Shown here: positions 36,875-48,407 of the stretch, piece by piece
How the letters are laid out: each line of letters starts with the position of its first letter
Position numbering within the stretch: the stretch's first letter is position 1
NCBI GenBank assembly: GCA_036874045.1
Contig: CM072344.1
Location: forward strand, 7,288,501-7,352,500
Direction: 5' to 3'
DNA: 64,000 bases
Source: Cymodocea nodosa
Taxonomy: Eukaryota > Streptophyta > Magnoliopsida > Alismatales > Cymodoceaceae
Made by a program: the position numbers and the translations under genes
Notes under the pieces: generated by a model
What the model was told of the DNA's origin: nothing
Seen by the model: the letters and a program-made list of their open reading frames with translations, nothing else
Databases searched by the model: none

Positions 36875-38678
36875 TGTTAGAACCCGAGTATTTTGATAAT
36901 GCAAAACCTATGTGAGGAAACATATTGTATTTCATAGTTAAGTCTGTACTACATTAGATTAGAAGGCTATTAGAACAAATTCCAAGCAGATGAATAGATC
37001 AAGAAGGTTCTAGATGATAATACATTCAAGATACAACAAAATCGGACAATTACAGGTTTAAGTATCTGAAGAGTAAAAAGTAGCAAGACTATCGGACAGT
37101 TAGAAGAATAACTATCCAAATTTTACAAAGCCTTCGGAGAGTTATTTAATCAGACAATTAAGGAGATTGAATGATCGGATAGTTAAGGAGTTAACTATTC
37201 GGAAGCTTAAAGGACTTTTCGAAGAGTTACAGGTATAACTATCTGAAAGTTAAGTCATTCAATAAACCACGTGTAGAAATACAGAATGGAAGCTTAAAGG
37301 ACTTGTCAGAGAGTTAGATAACTATCCGAGTTTTCTTTTCGGAGAGTTAGATAACTATTCGAGTTTTTCAGTAAGTTATAGGCATAACTTTTCGAAACTT
37401 AAGTCATTTTATTATGCACGTGCAAAATGGAGAAGCCGGTAGTTGAAAGCTTAAAAGGGAAAATCGGAGAGTTAGATAACTATCCGAAATTTCAAAGAGA
37501 GTTTCGGTAAGTTACAGTTTAACTATCCGAAACTTAAGTTAGTGAATTTCCCACGTGCAGAATTCCAAACAAATGCTCTAATGGGTTTTCAAAGAGTTAG
37601 AAAGATAACTATCTGAAATTTCAAAAGAGTTTCGGTGAGTTATAGTTTAACCATCTGAAACTTAAGTCATTGAATTTCCCATGTGCAGAATTCTAGATAG
37701 TGGCTCAAATAAGTTTTCAGAGAGTTAGAAAAATAACTATCCGAAATCCTAAAGTATTTCGGTGAGTTACAGGGATAACATTCCGAAACATAAGTTAGCC
37801 TTTTATGCACGTGCTAAATTAAAGCAATCGGAAAGTTGTCAGAGTCAAACTATCCGACAAGTATATAACTATTCGGTGAGTTACAGTTATAAGTATCTGA
37901 TTGGATGACAGCTCACATTTAAATATTTTGGAATCCTACCTAACAGTAAAGGTTAAGTGATCTTTCGGTGAGTTACAGTTACTCGTCGGAGAGTTGCATA
38001 GCTAACCATCCAAAAGAACAAGCAAATCGGTAAGATATCTTGAAACAATTTTTTGAACGGTCACTTGACGTATTGGGACTTGATCCTAATCAAGTACAGT
38101 AGAATACATCCGTTGGAGGAAAATATAATCGTTGTACATATCAAGTATATATTCAAAATACAGACAACGGATATACAAGAGAGATACATAGTGAGCTACA
38201 CTCAAAAATTCCAATTACACTCAAGTCTACAAATAGTGAAGAATATTCAGAAGATCTACTGCAGAAAAAGCTCTATGCGCCAAAGCTCTAATTGAAGAAT
38301 TAAAGTTGTTGGTTCGTGGCTTCAACCTAAAAGCTACATACAGTGTTGGTTTGAGTTTCAACCTGAAAACTCTAGAGGTTGGTTTACTGAAGTTTCGACC
38401 TGAAAACTTCTGTGTAGTTGGTTCTTGCTTTGACCTGAAAGCAAGTGTGTAAGTGTTGAAACACTTAGTGAAGCCCAAGTGAATCTTGGGGGTGGACTAG
38501 CCAAATTGGTGAACTACCTAAAAAATTTGCTATGTGTTTCTTATCTCTGTTGATTTGCATTATATTAGTTTTATCTCATTACATTTCTGTTGAATCATTC
38601 GATTCAACATTAAAAGAATTTTAAAACTACACACTTTCACCATTCACCCCCCCCTCAGTGAGCCTATCGATCCTAACA
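36875..38678 (+). repeat. 3' LTR of element F (1804 bp)
   Basis: Same length as the 5' LTR, with mostly transition differences. CACGTG or variant cores lie near 37268, 37417, 37552, 37680 and 37808, the same spacing as in the 5' copy. The two LTRs complement each other: sites lost to CATGTG or CACATG in one are often CACGTG in the other. Confidence 0.95.
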
Positions 38679-38683
38679 GTAAG
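38679..38683 (+). repeat. Target site duplication of element F, right copy
   Basis: gtaag directly after CCTAACA, identical to 29995-29999. Confidence 0.97.
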
Positions 38684-40317
38684 GACATTTCTAACTCCTC
38701 AAACTTTTCTGGTTTGAAAATGTTTAATTGAGTATCCTCATTACCATATGCTAACTTCATTATTACAGTTTTACAATTTGTAACAGCCCTTGATGTTGCT
38801 AAGAATGACTTTCCCAAAATTAAAGATGTATCATGATTTTGATGCTTAATTTGTTGGGAATCCAAAATCACAATATCAATAGGATATATGAAATTTTTGA
38901 TTTTAATTAGGACATCCTCTATTTTTCCTCTAGGATATCTTATACTTCTATCAGCTAATTGAATAATAGTCCTAGTAGGGATTAAGCCTTCTAATCCTAA
39001 GGATGTAAATATATCACTCGGCATAACATTTATACCTGCACCTAGGTCTATTAAAGTTCTTTCTAGAATGGTATTTCCTATGGTGCATGATATAACAGGA
39101 ATTCCTAGATTAGATAACTTTTTAGGAATTTGTGGCAGAAATAGGGAACTACTTTGCTCAGTTAAAAATACTTTCCTTAAAACTTTTCGCTCTCTTTTCT
39201 TAGTACACCAATCCTTAAGAAATTTAGCACAATGTGGCATTTTCTACAATAAGTCTAACAAAGGAATGTTAACTTATACTTTTTCAAAAATTTCTCTAAT
39301 TTTTTCTTGTTTTTTAGGAAATGTTTGTTGTAATCTTTCAGGATAGAGTGCTAATGATTGTGATTTAAAAGATTCTTTATCTTTCATTTCATTTGTTTGA
39401 TCATTTTTAGTCTCATTTTGAGATTCAAATTTTTCTTCATTGATTTCTACATTTTGAGATATTACATTTTCATTATCATTTTGAATTTTGTTCTTATCCA
39501 CATTCATATTATTTTCTTTTTGAATTCTTGGTGATATATCAGTTCTAGATCTTAATGTTATACATACATCTTCTAGATTTTCGTTACTTTCATGATATTC
39601 TTGAATTTCATTTTCGTGATTATGATCTTCAACTGTTTTTAGTTTTAAATTGCATTCCTTAAATTCTATTGCATTGGTATTTTCTTTTGTCTGTATATCT
39701 TGCAAATTATGCACTTCTGTAACATTTAAGTTTTCATTTTTGTTTTCTTGTTGCATAACTTGTAATTTCATTGTAAATTCATCCAATGCTTTTAGTTTTC
39801 TTTCCAAATCATCTAATCTCATTGCATTCAATTTTTGATCGATTTTCATTATGATTTTTTCAGTTTTGTAAATGATATCAATTTCAGGTTCTGTATATTC
39901 TTCCTTATAGTTTAATTGGTTGACTTCTTGTTGTTGACACATGTATTGTTCTAGTTTGTCCATGTTTTGCTCTAAGCTACGCTCTAGTCTGTCATACCTA
40001 TCTCAAGCTTCATTGTCTCTCAATATTACACATTCTAAACTGAACATCAGTTGGGTAAACTATAGGATTCTCATACTCAGCTCTATTATATTGAATATAA
40101 TTCATTTGTTGTTCATGAGATCTAACCATCTGCAATTGTCTCAATTTCAAACAATTAGAGATATCATGACCTTCTAAATTGTAGAATTCACATATGCTAA
40201 CTATAGGTTTCAGAAATCTTTGAGCATAAGCATATACCATATTCTTAATTATAAAATAAAACACACAACACTCCTCTACTATTAAAACAAAATAGCACTC
40301 ACAGTTGCTTAGCTTCT
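38684..40317 (-). pseudogene. gag C-terminus and protease of element E
   Basis: 40010-40330 contains CEFYNLEGHDISNC, a zinc-knuckle relative. 39274-39963 is a Glu/Asn/Lys-rich coiled segment ending ALYPERLQQTFPKKQEKIRE, the typical Athila Gag end before the protease. 38644-39240 is the protease region (MPHCAKFLKDW, TLIDLGAGINVMPSDIF, QLADRSIRYPRGKIEDVLIK, LILGKSFLATSRA). The DLGA active site is normal for this clade. The last codons before F read EELEMSLL; beyond F the frame resumes at 29994. Confidence 0.88.
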
Positions 40318-40338
40318 CAATCCCTAACAACGGTGCTA
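40318..40338 (-). other. Primer binding site of element E (tRNA-Asp type)
   Basis: The minus strand reads TAGCACCGTTGTTAGGGATT, close to TGGCGCCGTTGCCGGGGATT used by Athila and related gypsy elements; the five differences I count are all transitions. Confidence 0.75.
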
Positions 40339-40343
40339 GAAAA

Positions 40344-41786
40344 CTTGTATTGATTTGTGAACTTATATTTGTTAAGTGGCACTAGAGGACTTGTTTAATT
40401 TGTTTTTATGCTTATATCAATAATTACTTTTAGAAGTAAACAAACAACCTTTCACACAAATTAGATATTAATTCCAATTTGTATTTTTAATTGCAAGTGC
40501 ACAGTGTATATTGTATTTATGTGCAAGTACAAGTCAATCCCACAGAGATTGAGTAAGAATTGTGTACTGTTTCGATTTTTATATTGGAGTTTATATGTAT
40601 TCAGTTAAGCACTCCGTTGAGTTAAGGTTAACATAATAGACTTAGTTCGTGGAGTTATGGTTAACTCAATGGACTAACCTCGTGGACTTAAGTTAACTCC
40701 ACGAGCCTATTTTTTCAGTTAAATACTACTATTTATAGAGGAATTTAGCCAACCTTTGGGTAGTTGCACAGATTGTAAATAACATCAATTAAGCTCTTTA
40801 ATGTTAGTTAATATTAGATTTATCATTAAGCAACACTAACATTCAGATATTTCAAACAGTAACTATTAAAATCTTTAAGTATTTGGAACGAATCAATTTT
40901 AGTAAACAATAAAATTATTTTCTATTTTCTGAATCAAAAAAACATAAAACATTCACAATACTAACAATGATAACATTAATCACGATACAAAACAAACAAT
41001 ACAACACTCTAATACGAAATGTAAACACAGATAATTTGTTGTTTTTGGTATTTTTGTTTTGATATATTCCTGAAGATGAATGAAAGGTGAAATGTAAAAA
41101 TCTCTATTGACTGTGAAAACTTCTGTCACTACATGCAATGCGATTACACCACTGAAAACATAATCACTTACAATCTTGCCTCCTCTCCTTACAAAATCGT
41201 GAATCCAAAATTGTAAGATGATCTCCTCTTCAGCATATTGACATCAACCCGAAACCAAGGCTAGAAGCTTTATGATCTCCTAAGATATGAGTCAGTGCTT
41301 GGTGAAAATGACTTCCCTTCCCGTGACGCGATCACTCCTTACAATGGTTGTCAATCACCGTGTTTGGCTCGGAATCGACCTGACATCAGGAAAGTATCCT
41401 CACAAACCTCCAATGGTTGATGATTTTGGTGGTGGTCTAGAGCTTCAGGGAACTTCCAACGCTTCCTACAGTTAGCGTAGTTCTCCACCTTTGCACACAC
41501 ACTTTCTTCGTCTTTCTCCTCTTCTTTTATATTTCTTTCTATACTAACTGCTTCTGCTTAGATGATCGGTTGGATTTTCTTCATTCATATCAACGATGGT
41601 GATTTCTTCTTTATTCCACGAGTGAATTCCTACATGATACGTGTAATCGTGGTTTTCCTTTGAATTTCCTATTTCTGCAACTACTACAGTGGCATATTAG
41701 AAAATAAATGGTTTGTGGAGTTACAGATAACTCAACGGACTTACTTCGTTGATTTAACTATAAAATACATGCAATAAAGACATAAC
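40344..41786 (-). repeat. Proposed 5' LTR of element E
   Basis: Starts right after the primer site. It includes the motif aagtgcacagtgtatattg followed by a tract reading aatcccacagagattgag, a widespread feature of Athila-type LTR 3' regions. It also has repeated words such as ACTCCGTTGAG, GTGGACTTAAG and AACTCAACGGACTT (40610-40715, 41700-41755). The upper boundary is uncertain because no second LTR is present to compare. Confidence 0.55.
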
Positions 41787-42100
41787 TAGTTCAGATGTTT
41801 CAGATGCTTACAAACCTTAACTATTAGAAACTTATATGCATTTCAGATAGTTAGCACCTAACCTTCTGAAAGATAACTTAAGTCAAGTTTTTAGAATGCG
41901 ACACGTGTCCTCAAGCAGTTTTATGATAAAAAGCTATTTTAGATACTTAAAAATCTAACTATCCGATGCTCAAGTGCATTTTAGATAGTTACCAGATAAC
42001 TTACTGAACATTCACTTAAGTCATGCATTATGGTTTCAACACGTATACTCCAAGAAATAATAAAATTTTCTTTAAGCATTTAAAACATGACTGTCCGGTA
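41787..42100. repeat. Sirevirus fragment K (target of element G)
   Basis: 41935-42100 is clearly similar to 46716-46865, which is part of the pol-accessory frame spacer of G. It ends actgtccggta where G's LTR begins; the equivalent place in the spacer copy reads actgtctggta. 41787-41915 looks like a diverged tandem copy of the same module. So G inserted into the spacer of another element of its own kind. Confidence 0.65.
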
Positions 42101-43325
42101 TGTAAGATCGTTGTATCACAAGAGAGGGGGGTGAATTGTGCCTTTAGTAATTAAATTACCAGCAGATAAAACAAGAGCATAAAACACTTGTAAATGAAAT
42201 TCTATTCTTTATAAACTTTAAAGACAGAATTTACAATATCTTTTCATCTCAATTCCCTTCTTGACGGTTTTGATACAGTAATGTCCAATATACAATTCAA
42301 ATAGAAAAATGAAGTTTTTATTCAAAACTAATTTCGAATTGTATAAAACCTAATATTTATGCACACAGGTCCTTTCCTTCTTTTTGCTTAGCTTCTGTAT
42401 CTCTTCTTCTCCAATTGTCGAATTTCCAAACTTGTGTTTGCAACTCTTTTTCTGAAATTGCTTGGAATTTCGAACTTCTTTTGATGTTGGAGAATTTTTC
42501 TAGATATGAATATTTAAACTTAACTTTTCAGTTAGGGATCCGGATTGAATATTTAGACTTGGTTTTAGAGATTGGGATCCTCTATTGTAATGTAGCTCGT
42601 ACTCTTTATTAGTAGTCAAACTATGTCTTCACGTTCAGCATGTTCATCCACTTAATCCATAATCCATAATCCACGTACTAATTTTTTCTTTAATCCAAAT
42701 TACTATCTTTTTGAATTTCCACTTTCTCCATTATCATTTTGAATTTCCACGATTTCCACTCATAGATTCACCGAAACTTTATCTTCTTGGAGTCTTGTAG
42801 AATATCTTCTAACTTTTCGTTTTAATCGAACACTTATCCTTTAAGTCTTGTAAAAACTCGAACACTTATCTATAACTCTTCGAGTTTTTGCACCTGCAAA
42901 ACACGTGACTGAACATAGCAAACTTATCTATTCGTTAGTCATTTTATAAAACTCGAACATTTATCTATCCATGCATATAAAAACTCGAATAGTTATTTAA
43001 CTATTCAATTTTCATTACCGAACGCACATGGAAAACACATGACAACTTAAAACATTAAAAACACACGTGTAGATAACTTAACTATACGAGTTTTTAACAT
43101 AACTATTCGATAAAAATGAAACGTTAACTATCCAAAAGTTTAACTATCGAAAATCTAACTATTCGAAAACTTTAACTATCCGAAAGTTAACTATCTTAAA
43201 TAAAAATGAAACTTTTCGATAACCTGTTAACATTTAATTATATGAGAATTATACTTAGAGAATATTATTTAGACTTATTTAAAAACTTTAGTAAAGCATA
43301 TATCATCAAAACAAAATTCTGAACA
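42101..43325 (-). repeat. 3' LTR of element G (1225 bp)
   Basis: Ends TGTTCAGAATTTTG at 43325 and GATCTTACA at 42101 on the minus strand. It matches the LTR of element D throughout. Rich in AACTCGAA, TAACTATTCG and CGAGTTT motifs (42790-43200), with cacgtg near 42903 and CACGTG-like variants near 43035-43070. Confidence 0.88.
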
Positions 43326-43391
43326 ATCTCCCCCTTTTTGATGATGTCAAAACCTAATAAGTCAAATAATCTATCTTCTCCCCCTTTTGGC
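43326..43391 (-). other. Two polypurine tracts of element G
   Basis: CAAAAAGGGGGAGATTG next to the LTR (43326-43341) and CCAAAAGGGGGAGAAG at 43376-43390, both on the minus strand. Confidence 0.85.
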
Positions 43392-43596
43392 ATTATAAAA
43401 AAGTAAATAAAATGTAAGGAAGAAAAATGTGCTAAGTACATATCGTTCAAAAAGATATTTTTAAACATGCATCACTTTCGTAGATTAAGCATAAACTGTC
43501 AAAAACAATCACATGAGCATTAAATGCAGTAAACAGTTTACATAATGCAATTTCTTTACATAAATAATTTTTGGTAGCAATACATAATTTTTATAA

Positions 43597-46176
43597 TCAC
43601 AAGCCTCTTTGTCTTCGAAAAATATTGATTAGAGTATCTGAAATTTTCCTTGCAATTTCTGTGGTTACTCTATTTATCTGATCAATTACTGCTTGATTTA
43701 AATCATTTTGTAAAACTTGTGATGGTTGCGGTAAAAATTTAGTATTTATGTTTGTATGTAAATCTGTATGTATATCTGTATTTATACTTGTATTTGTATC
43801 TGTATGTTGCTGTTGTTCTAAAAACTATGTCAATTGTTGATGTTGCTGTTGTGATTGAGTTTGTTGATCTTGTTGTTGTTGTTGTCGTCGAATTACAAGT
43901 GTATCTGCTTCCTGGTATTTTTGTAGTTCCTTTGTAGAGAAAGATCTTGACTTTAATCTTTTCTGTAGCCAAGGTGTAATTTCTGTTTGACTTGCCACAA
44001 TTCTCAAAATCGTATCACCATAAAATAATTTACTCTGCAAATGTAAAATATGAGAAACAAAAATATCATACTAGTTCACCTGTATATGGTTAATTAATGC
44101 ATATGTAGCATAAAGACAGCATCTGCCAACTTCTGCATCATGACCAAACCTCTGAAAGAGTGAAACATGTAGTATTTTTGCAATAAAACGTGCTTGGCCA
44201 TTTAAATTATTTAGTAATCTCATTGGATTGTTGGCAGTCGGATCTTTGGCTAAACTTTTAATGTCCCATCCCAACTGATAAACTTGTTTTCTTTATGATA
44301 ATTTAACTCTTTCATTTTTCAGACCAAGTACTTGATAAAGTAATTCTAGAGTTAAATATATATCGTAGTCTTGTATATTGGAAACATGAATACATTCTTC
44401 CACTGTTAAGTTTGAGTAAAAACAACTTATAAGTTTTGGTATAACAAGATGGCCTGGCTGTTATGGAAGTAGAGTCAACAAGCCTTGAAATTCAAACATA
44501 TCTCGTATATGTGCCATCCCTTCAAACTTAATTCGTCTTGAATATAAAACTGTAAAAGTTTTATATGTTTGAAATTTTTCATAACATAAACTATTTCTGA
44601 ACCATAATAATGTATTTTCATCTAAATTCTATTTAGGATTAGGTATTTTCCTATCATGATGTTCTGATCTGGTACTTGTTTCAATAGTATCAGCAGCATC
44701 TAAATTTTCAGATCTTTCAGAATTGGTGGAGTTTCCATCAAAGCTAGTATAAATGTCTGAAATATCTATTATTGTTGTATTAATAATCTGTTGAAATTCC
44801 TTTATTTGATATTCTTGAAACATATTAGTAGCAACAGTCTCTGTATTAATCTGTTTATCAGTAACATTTATGTCTATGATTGATCTATACAACAACTGTC
44901 TCTGTATGAAAGAATGTTCTATAATAGATTCATTCTATATTTCTAAAATTTCTATATTTAAGACATTGGCAGTGTTATATTCTATTTGTAACTATGTAGT
45001 TTGTTGATTATATATATTTATCAACAAATATACTATATACTGTAACAGACATAATCACATGTATAAACTGTAGTATAAGCAACTATACCAAAAATCAAAA
45101 GTCTCTATTCGAGATATAGTAAGAGGAAGAATATTTGTACATTCCCCTTTAGATGAAATATCTTCAAAATTCATAGACTTAGTGTCTATGTCATCAAAAA
45201 TATCATCAAAATTGATATCATCTGTATATGTATCATTAAAATTTCCTACATGTTCTCTTTTTGTAGGAAAAGAATGTGTGCTTGCAACATGATGTGAAAA
45301 ACTGTCCATTGTATTAAAAGAAATATTATGCACTAATGTGACACAATACCTCAGAGTGTATGCTTGTAATCCGATATTTGTCACATCTGTTGGGATTCCT
45401 GACACAAAAGTCTGTCCAACTTCTGCAATGGAACATAGTTTTCCATTTTTCAATGATTCTTCTCTTTGCTACAATATGCCTTGTACACCTGTAGTCAATC
45501 TAAAATATTCTAATGTATTCTTCTTTTTCCAACTATATGTCTACAATGTTTCTGGTTATTCAGGAGGTTCTAAAGTTTTCTTAATTTCTCCTGTTAAAGG
45601 AACCTATGGTCTTGATGGTCCTTCACCACGATGCCTAGGTTGTAATAATGGAATATAGAGTTTTAAGCTCTCAACCTCTACCATTTTTAGTTGATAAACC
45701 TTTTGTCCTTCACTTCAAAGGCCCATTTTCCAAATGGCAGTTTTCTATTCATCAATAAATTGTTGAATGCCGTTTAAAATAGCTAGGGGAAAATAATGTT
45801 GGGAATACAAAGATTCTAATTCCCTATTGGCATTTTCTATCATTGGTCCCCATTTCTTTCCATAATAAGTGATAGACTGTACCGATTTTTCAGGTACATG
45901 GCTAGAACTTGTAACAATCACAGGGTTGGGTTGTAAAGTTCGTTTCCATAGTTGTAATGCGAAAAGTTTGGTCTGTTTTAGTCTAAACTGTGTTTTAGCA
46001 TAATTGCGAATAAAGTTCCAATAGAAATTTTTCTCGTCTTGAACAACTTTTCTAATTTCATGTAGTACTTCATTAGAAAAAGTATACCTTGTGTAGATGT
46101 CGTTGATTTCATTTTCTATCTTTTGAAGTTCCATCTCTTTTTTCTGCACTTTTGTCATTCTACCACGTCTTGACAT
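43597..46176 (-). pseudogene. Accessory reading frame of Sirevirus G (envelope position), about 860 codons
   Basis: ATG at 46174-46176; the whole 2580-nt frame to TGA at 43597-43599 stays in one phase, broken only by stops (about ten). Order: basic start MSRRGRMTKVQKKE; a helical module with IYTRYTFSNEVLHEIRKVVQ and a related second one with LYSQHYFPLAILNGIQQFID; an acidic middle (DDINFDDIFDDID); a conserved core at about 44550-43920 (HIRDMFEFQGLL, LTLELLYQVLGLKNE, LNGQARFIAKILHVSLFQRF, RCCLYATYALINHIQVN, SKLFYGDTILRI); a Gln-rich run; a Thr/Asn repeat; and a helical tail ARKISDTLINIFRR. Homologous to H 61371-63632. It resembles the plant retroelement domain sometimes named putative plant transposon protein. 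No signal peptide or membrane span. Function unknown. Confidence 0.85.
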
Positions 46177-48141
46177 TGTCAATTAATCTTCGCTATGTAC
46201 TATAGAACTTAGTGGAAGTAAAGATTGTGAAACTAGGGTTTTACCAAGGTAGAAACACGAAAGGTTGTTAGTAAAACATTTATAACTCTTTGAGTTTATA
46301 AACAGATTCAATCATTGAAATCATAAATATAAGATCCATTACTAATAAATAACTCGAATGCTTACAATAACTATACGAGTTTTACAATCGACAAAAGCAG
46401 AATACTTAGCGTAACTATTCGTGTAAAGAAAATAACTTCAGACTAAGTGAAAAGTGAGAAAACTCGAAGACTTATGATAACTATTCAAATTTTGTGAGCA
46501 GTAAAGCACATAACCATATGACAAACGAGAATAGTTATTGTCATAGTTTAAGTCTTTTAGAAAAATATAATAATATTAAGTTAACTGTTCGAGTTTCTTG
46601 GATGGATATGCATAAAAGTCGAAGACTTAAACATAACTGTTCGAGTTTCAACTTGAGACATAATAAAGCAATGAAATTCAATATGTGCATAATTCTAACT
46701 TAAGGAGTTCAGATATTTTTAGATACTTATAAACCTAACTATCCGATGCTTAGATGCATTTCGGAGAGTTACCAAATAGCCTACTGAACATTCACTTAAG
46801 ATATGCATTTAGGCTTCAACATGTGTACTTCAGGAAATAATAAAATATTCTTTTAATCGTTTAAAACATAACTGTCTGGTATATACAATATAACCTTCCG
46901 AAATAACAGAAAATTCAGATACTTAAGAACTAAAAAGCCTGTATTTCACTGACAGTTCAGAAATGTACTTAATTAATGTTAATTTCTTAAAATTATGTAG
47001 ATTCTTTCATTAAAGAATATAATAGTTCATAATGGTTGAATTATTATATGAGAAATTGCTCCCCCTACATAAATGTAATCTAAAGAATCTATGACATACT
47101 TAAATTGGGTTGCTAAGCCCTAATAGATTTGGCATTAAAAGGTTAAATAACTGACTTAAGTTGGTTACTAAGCCTTAAATAGATTTGAGTCTCTCTCCTT
47201 TTTTTTATATATGAATTAGATACAGAAATAAGTAGTAGATTTAACAATTTAGACTTTCTAGCTTTTATCTTATTTAGTTTACAAAAGATAATTCATAGAG
47301 ATATACCTTCAGGTAAGTTAAAAGAATTCAATAAGGAGTACACAAACTTAAGAAAATAAATACAGTACATTATGTGTAAAGAGTAGATAATAACAAAGAG
47401 AAATAACAAAGATTATATGCACAGATTATGACAGGATTGTTATAACACCTGTAAAATAAATTAAGCTTGAGTACATTGTTCCCTTTTTTTTGTTTATATT
47501 TTTATATATATATACTTTATGTATTACCTCCCACAATATCATCTTTTTACGTGATCACAATCCCTTGCTTAGGGGAAAGATAATTAGTTACTCAATGACA
47601 AGTGAGAACAAGTAAATTTTTTATTTTTTTAAAATATAATCTGAATTACTTGCAAAATGAGTTTTCAATCAACACATCCCAAACTAGTTGGTTTAAGTGA
47701 CTAGGGTTTAAGATCCCCCAATGAACTTAATTACTCAAGTAATTGCAGACAAAAAGGAAATAAAACAAGACAGTTAATTAAATTAGAGGCAACCGCAAGA
47801 CTTAATTTTTCTAACAGTATGTTAATAACTTTCCTTTAATAAACAGTACATACTTTCTATGTATTTTCCAGTTAAAATCTTTGTAATAGCATATACATAA
47901 GTAACAAAAATACAGTTGGCACTCACATTGAATCAAATTAACTTTCCTTAAGTCGTCTTTTCTGAATTTTTCTTAAATAAATTGACTTCAATAAAAATCA
48001 AAATTTCATAAATTCTTAACTACTAGAAAACATTAATTTGAAAATAGATATTTTATTTTATTATTATTATTTTTTTAATAATAAAGAAATTAAATTCTAA
48101 AACTACCTTTTAACAAACCAAAATGCAATAAACGGGATAAT
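46177..48141 (-). promoter_or_regulatory. pol-accessory frame spacer of element G
   Basis: 46280-46640 carries at least four copies of a pattern like AACTCGAA...TAACTATTCGAGTTT, the same motif that fills this element's LTR. GTTTATAAAC at 46294-46303, about 120 bp ahead of the ATG, is TATA-like. TGTAGGGGGAGC (minus) at 47059-47069 is an internal purine tract. 46716-46865 matches fragment K. The rest (46960-48141) is AT-rich without recognised content. Promoter activity is inferred. Confidence 0.5.
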
Positions 48142-48407
48142 TTAAACATTAGATAACCTATAGATACCAAGTTCTAATCGTAATTTTGAAAAGGTATTCT
48201 CATCTAAAGGTTTTGTAAATAGATCTGCTAATTGTTTTGTGGTAGGAACAAAATTTAATACTATTTTTCCTTCTATAACATTATCCCTTAGAAAATGATG
48301 TTGAACTTCTATATGTCTAGCTCGTGAATTTAAGACAAGATTTTTAGACAAACTTATTGTAGAACTACTATCACAGAAAATCTTAGTTGGTTCATAATCT
48401 AAATTAA
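48142..48407 (-). pseudogene. RNase H tail of element G
   Basis: From the insertion point of H down: YEPTKIFCDSSSTISLSKN, RARHIEVQHHFLRDNVIEG, TTKQLADLFTKPLDENTFSK, LGIYRLSNV then stop. This part has no stop or frameshift. It is very similar to the end of pol in element H (59214-59810). Confidence 0.9.

Larger units (their letters stand above)
30000..38678 (+). mobile_element. Complete Sirevirus-type copia retrotransposon F inside gypsy element E
   Basis: 8679 bp with two LTRs of 1804 bp each, perfect 5-bp target duplication, primer site, gag, single-frame pol, multiple polypurine tracts and TG...CA LTR ends. Sirevirus traits seen: a Gag with a long coiled-coil extension after the zinc knuckle, long LTRs with palindromic tandem modules, and clustered GGGGGAGA tracts. 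In about 180 LTR positions compared by eye I count about 16 differences, nearly all transitions, so it is not recent. No accessory frame: pol ends only about 400 bp before the 3' LTR. Confidence 0.96.
38684..41786 (-). mobile_element. Athila-like Ty3/gypsy element E, 5' half
   Basis: Continues the element split by F. On the minus strand: proposed 5' LTR (about 40344-41786), primer site, shortened gag, protease. Only about 100 nt separate the primer site from a zinc-knuckle-like stretch, so most of the Gag N-terminus is missing. The outer LTR limit is estimated from where Sirevirus-like sequence begins. Confidence 0.8.
42101..48407 (-). mobile_element. Sirevirus-type element G with accessory frame, 3' part
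   Basis: Minus strand from high to low coordinate: RNase H tail (48407-48142), long spacer, accessory frame (46176-43597), two polypurine tracts, 3' LTR (43325-42101). Cut upstream in RNase H by insertion of element H at 48408, so gag and most of pol are outside the window. LTR related to element D. A candidate target duplication on the low side is cggta (42096-42100). Confidence 0.9.

Noticed and set aside
41300-41475. Plus-strand frame MSQCLVKMTSLPVTRSLLT as a small gene
   Set aside because: It lies in the proposed gypsy LTR, is short, has no homology I recognise and no supporting signals.
43752-43937. Plus-strand frame with hydrophobic YLYLYLYLY, resembling a membrane span
   Set aside because: It is the antisense of the Thr/Asn-repeat and Gln-rich tail of the G accessory frame.
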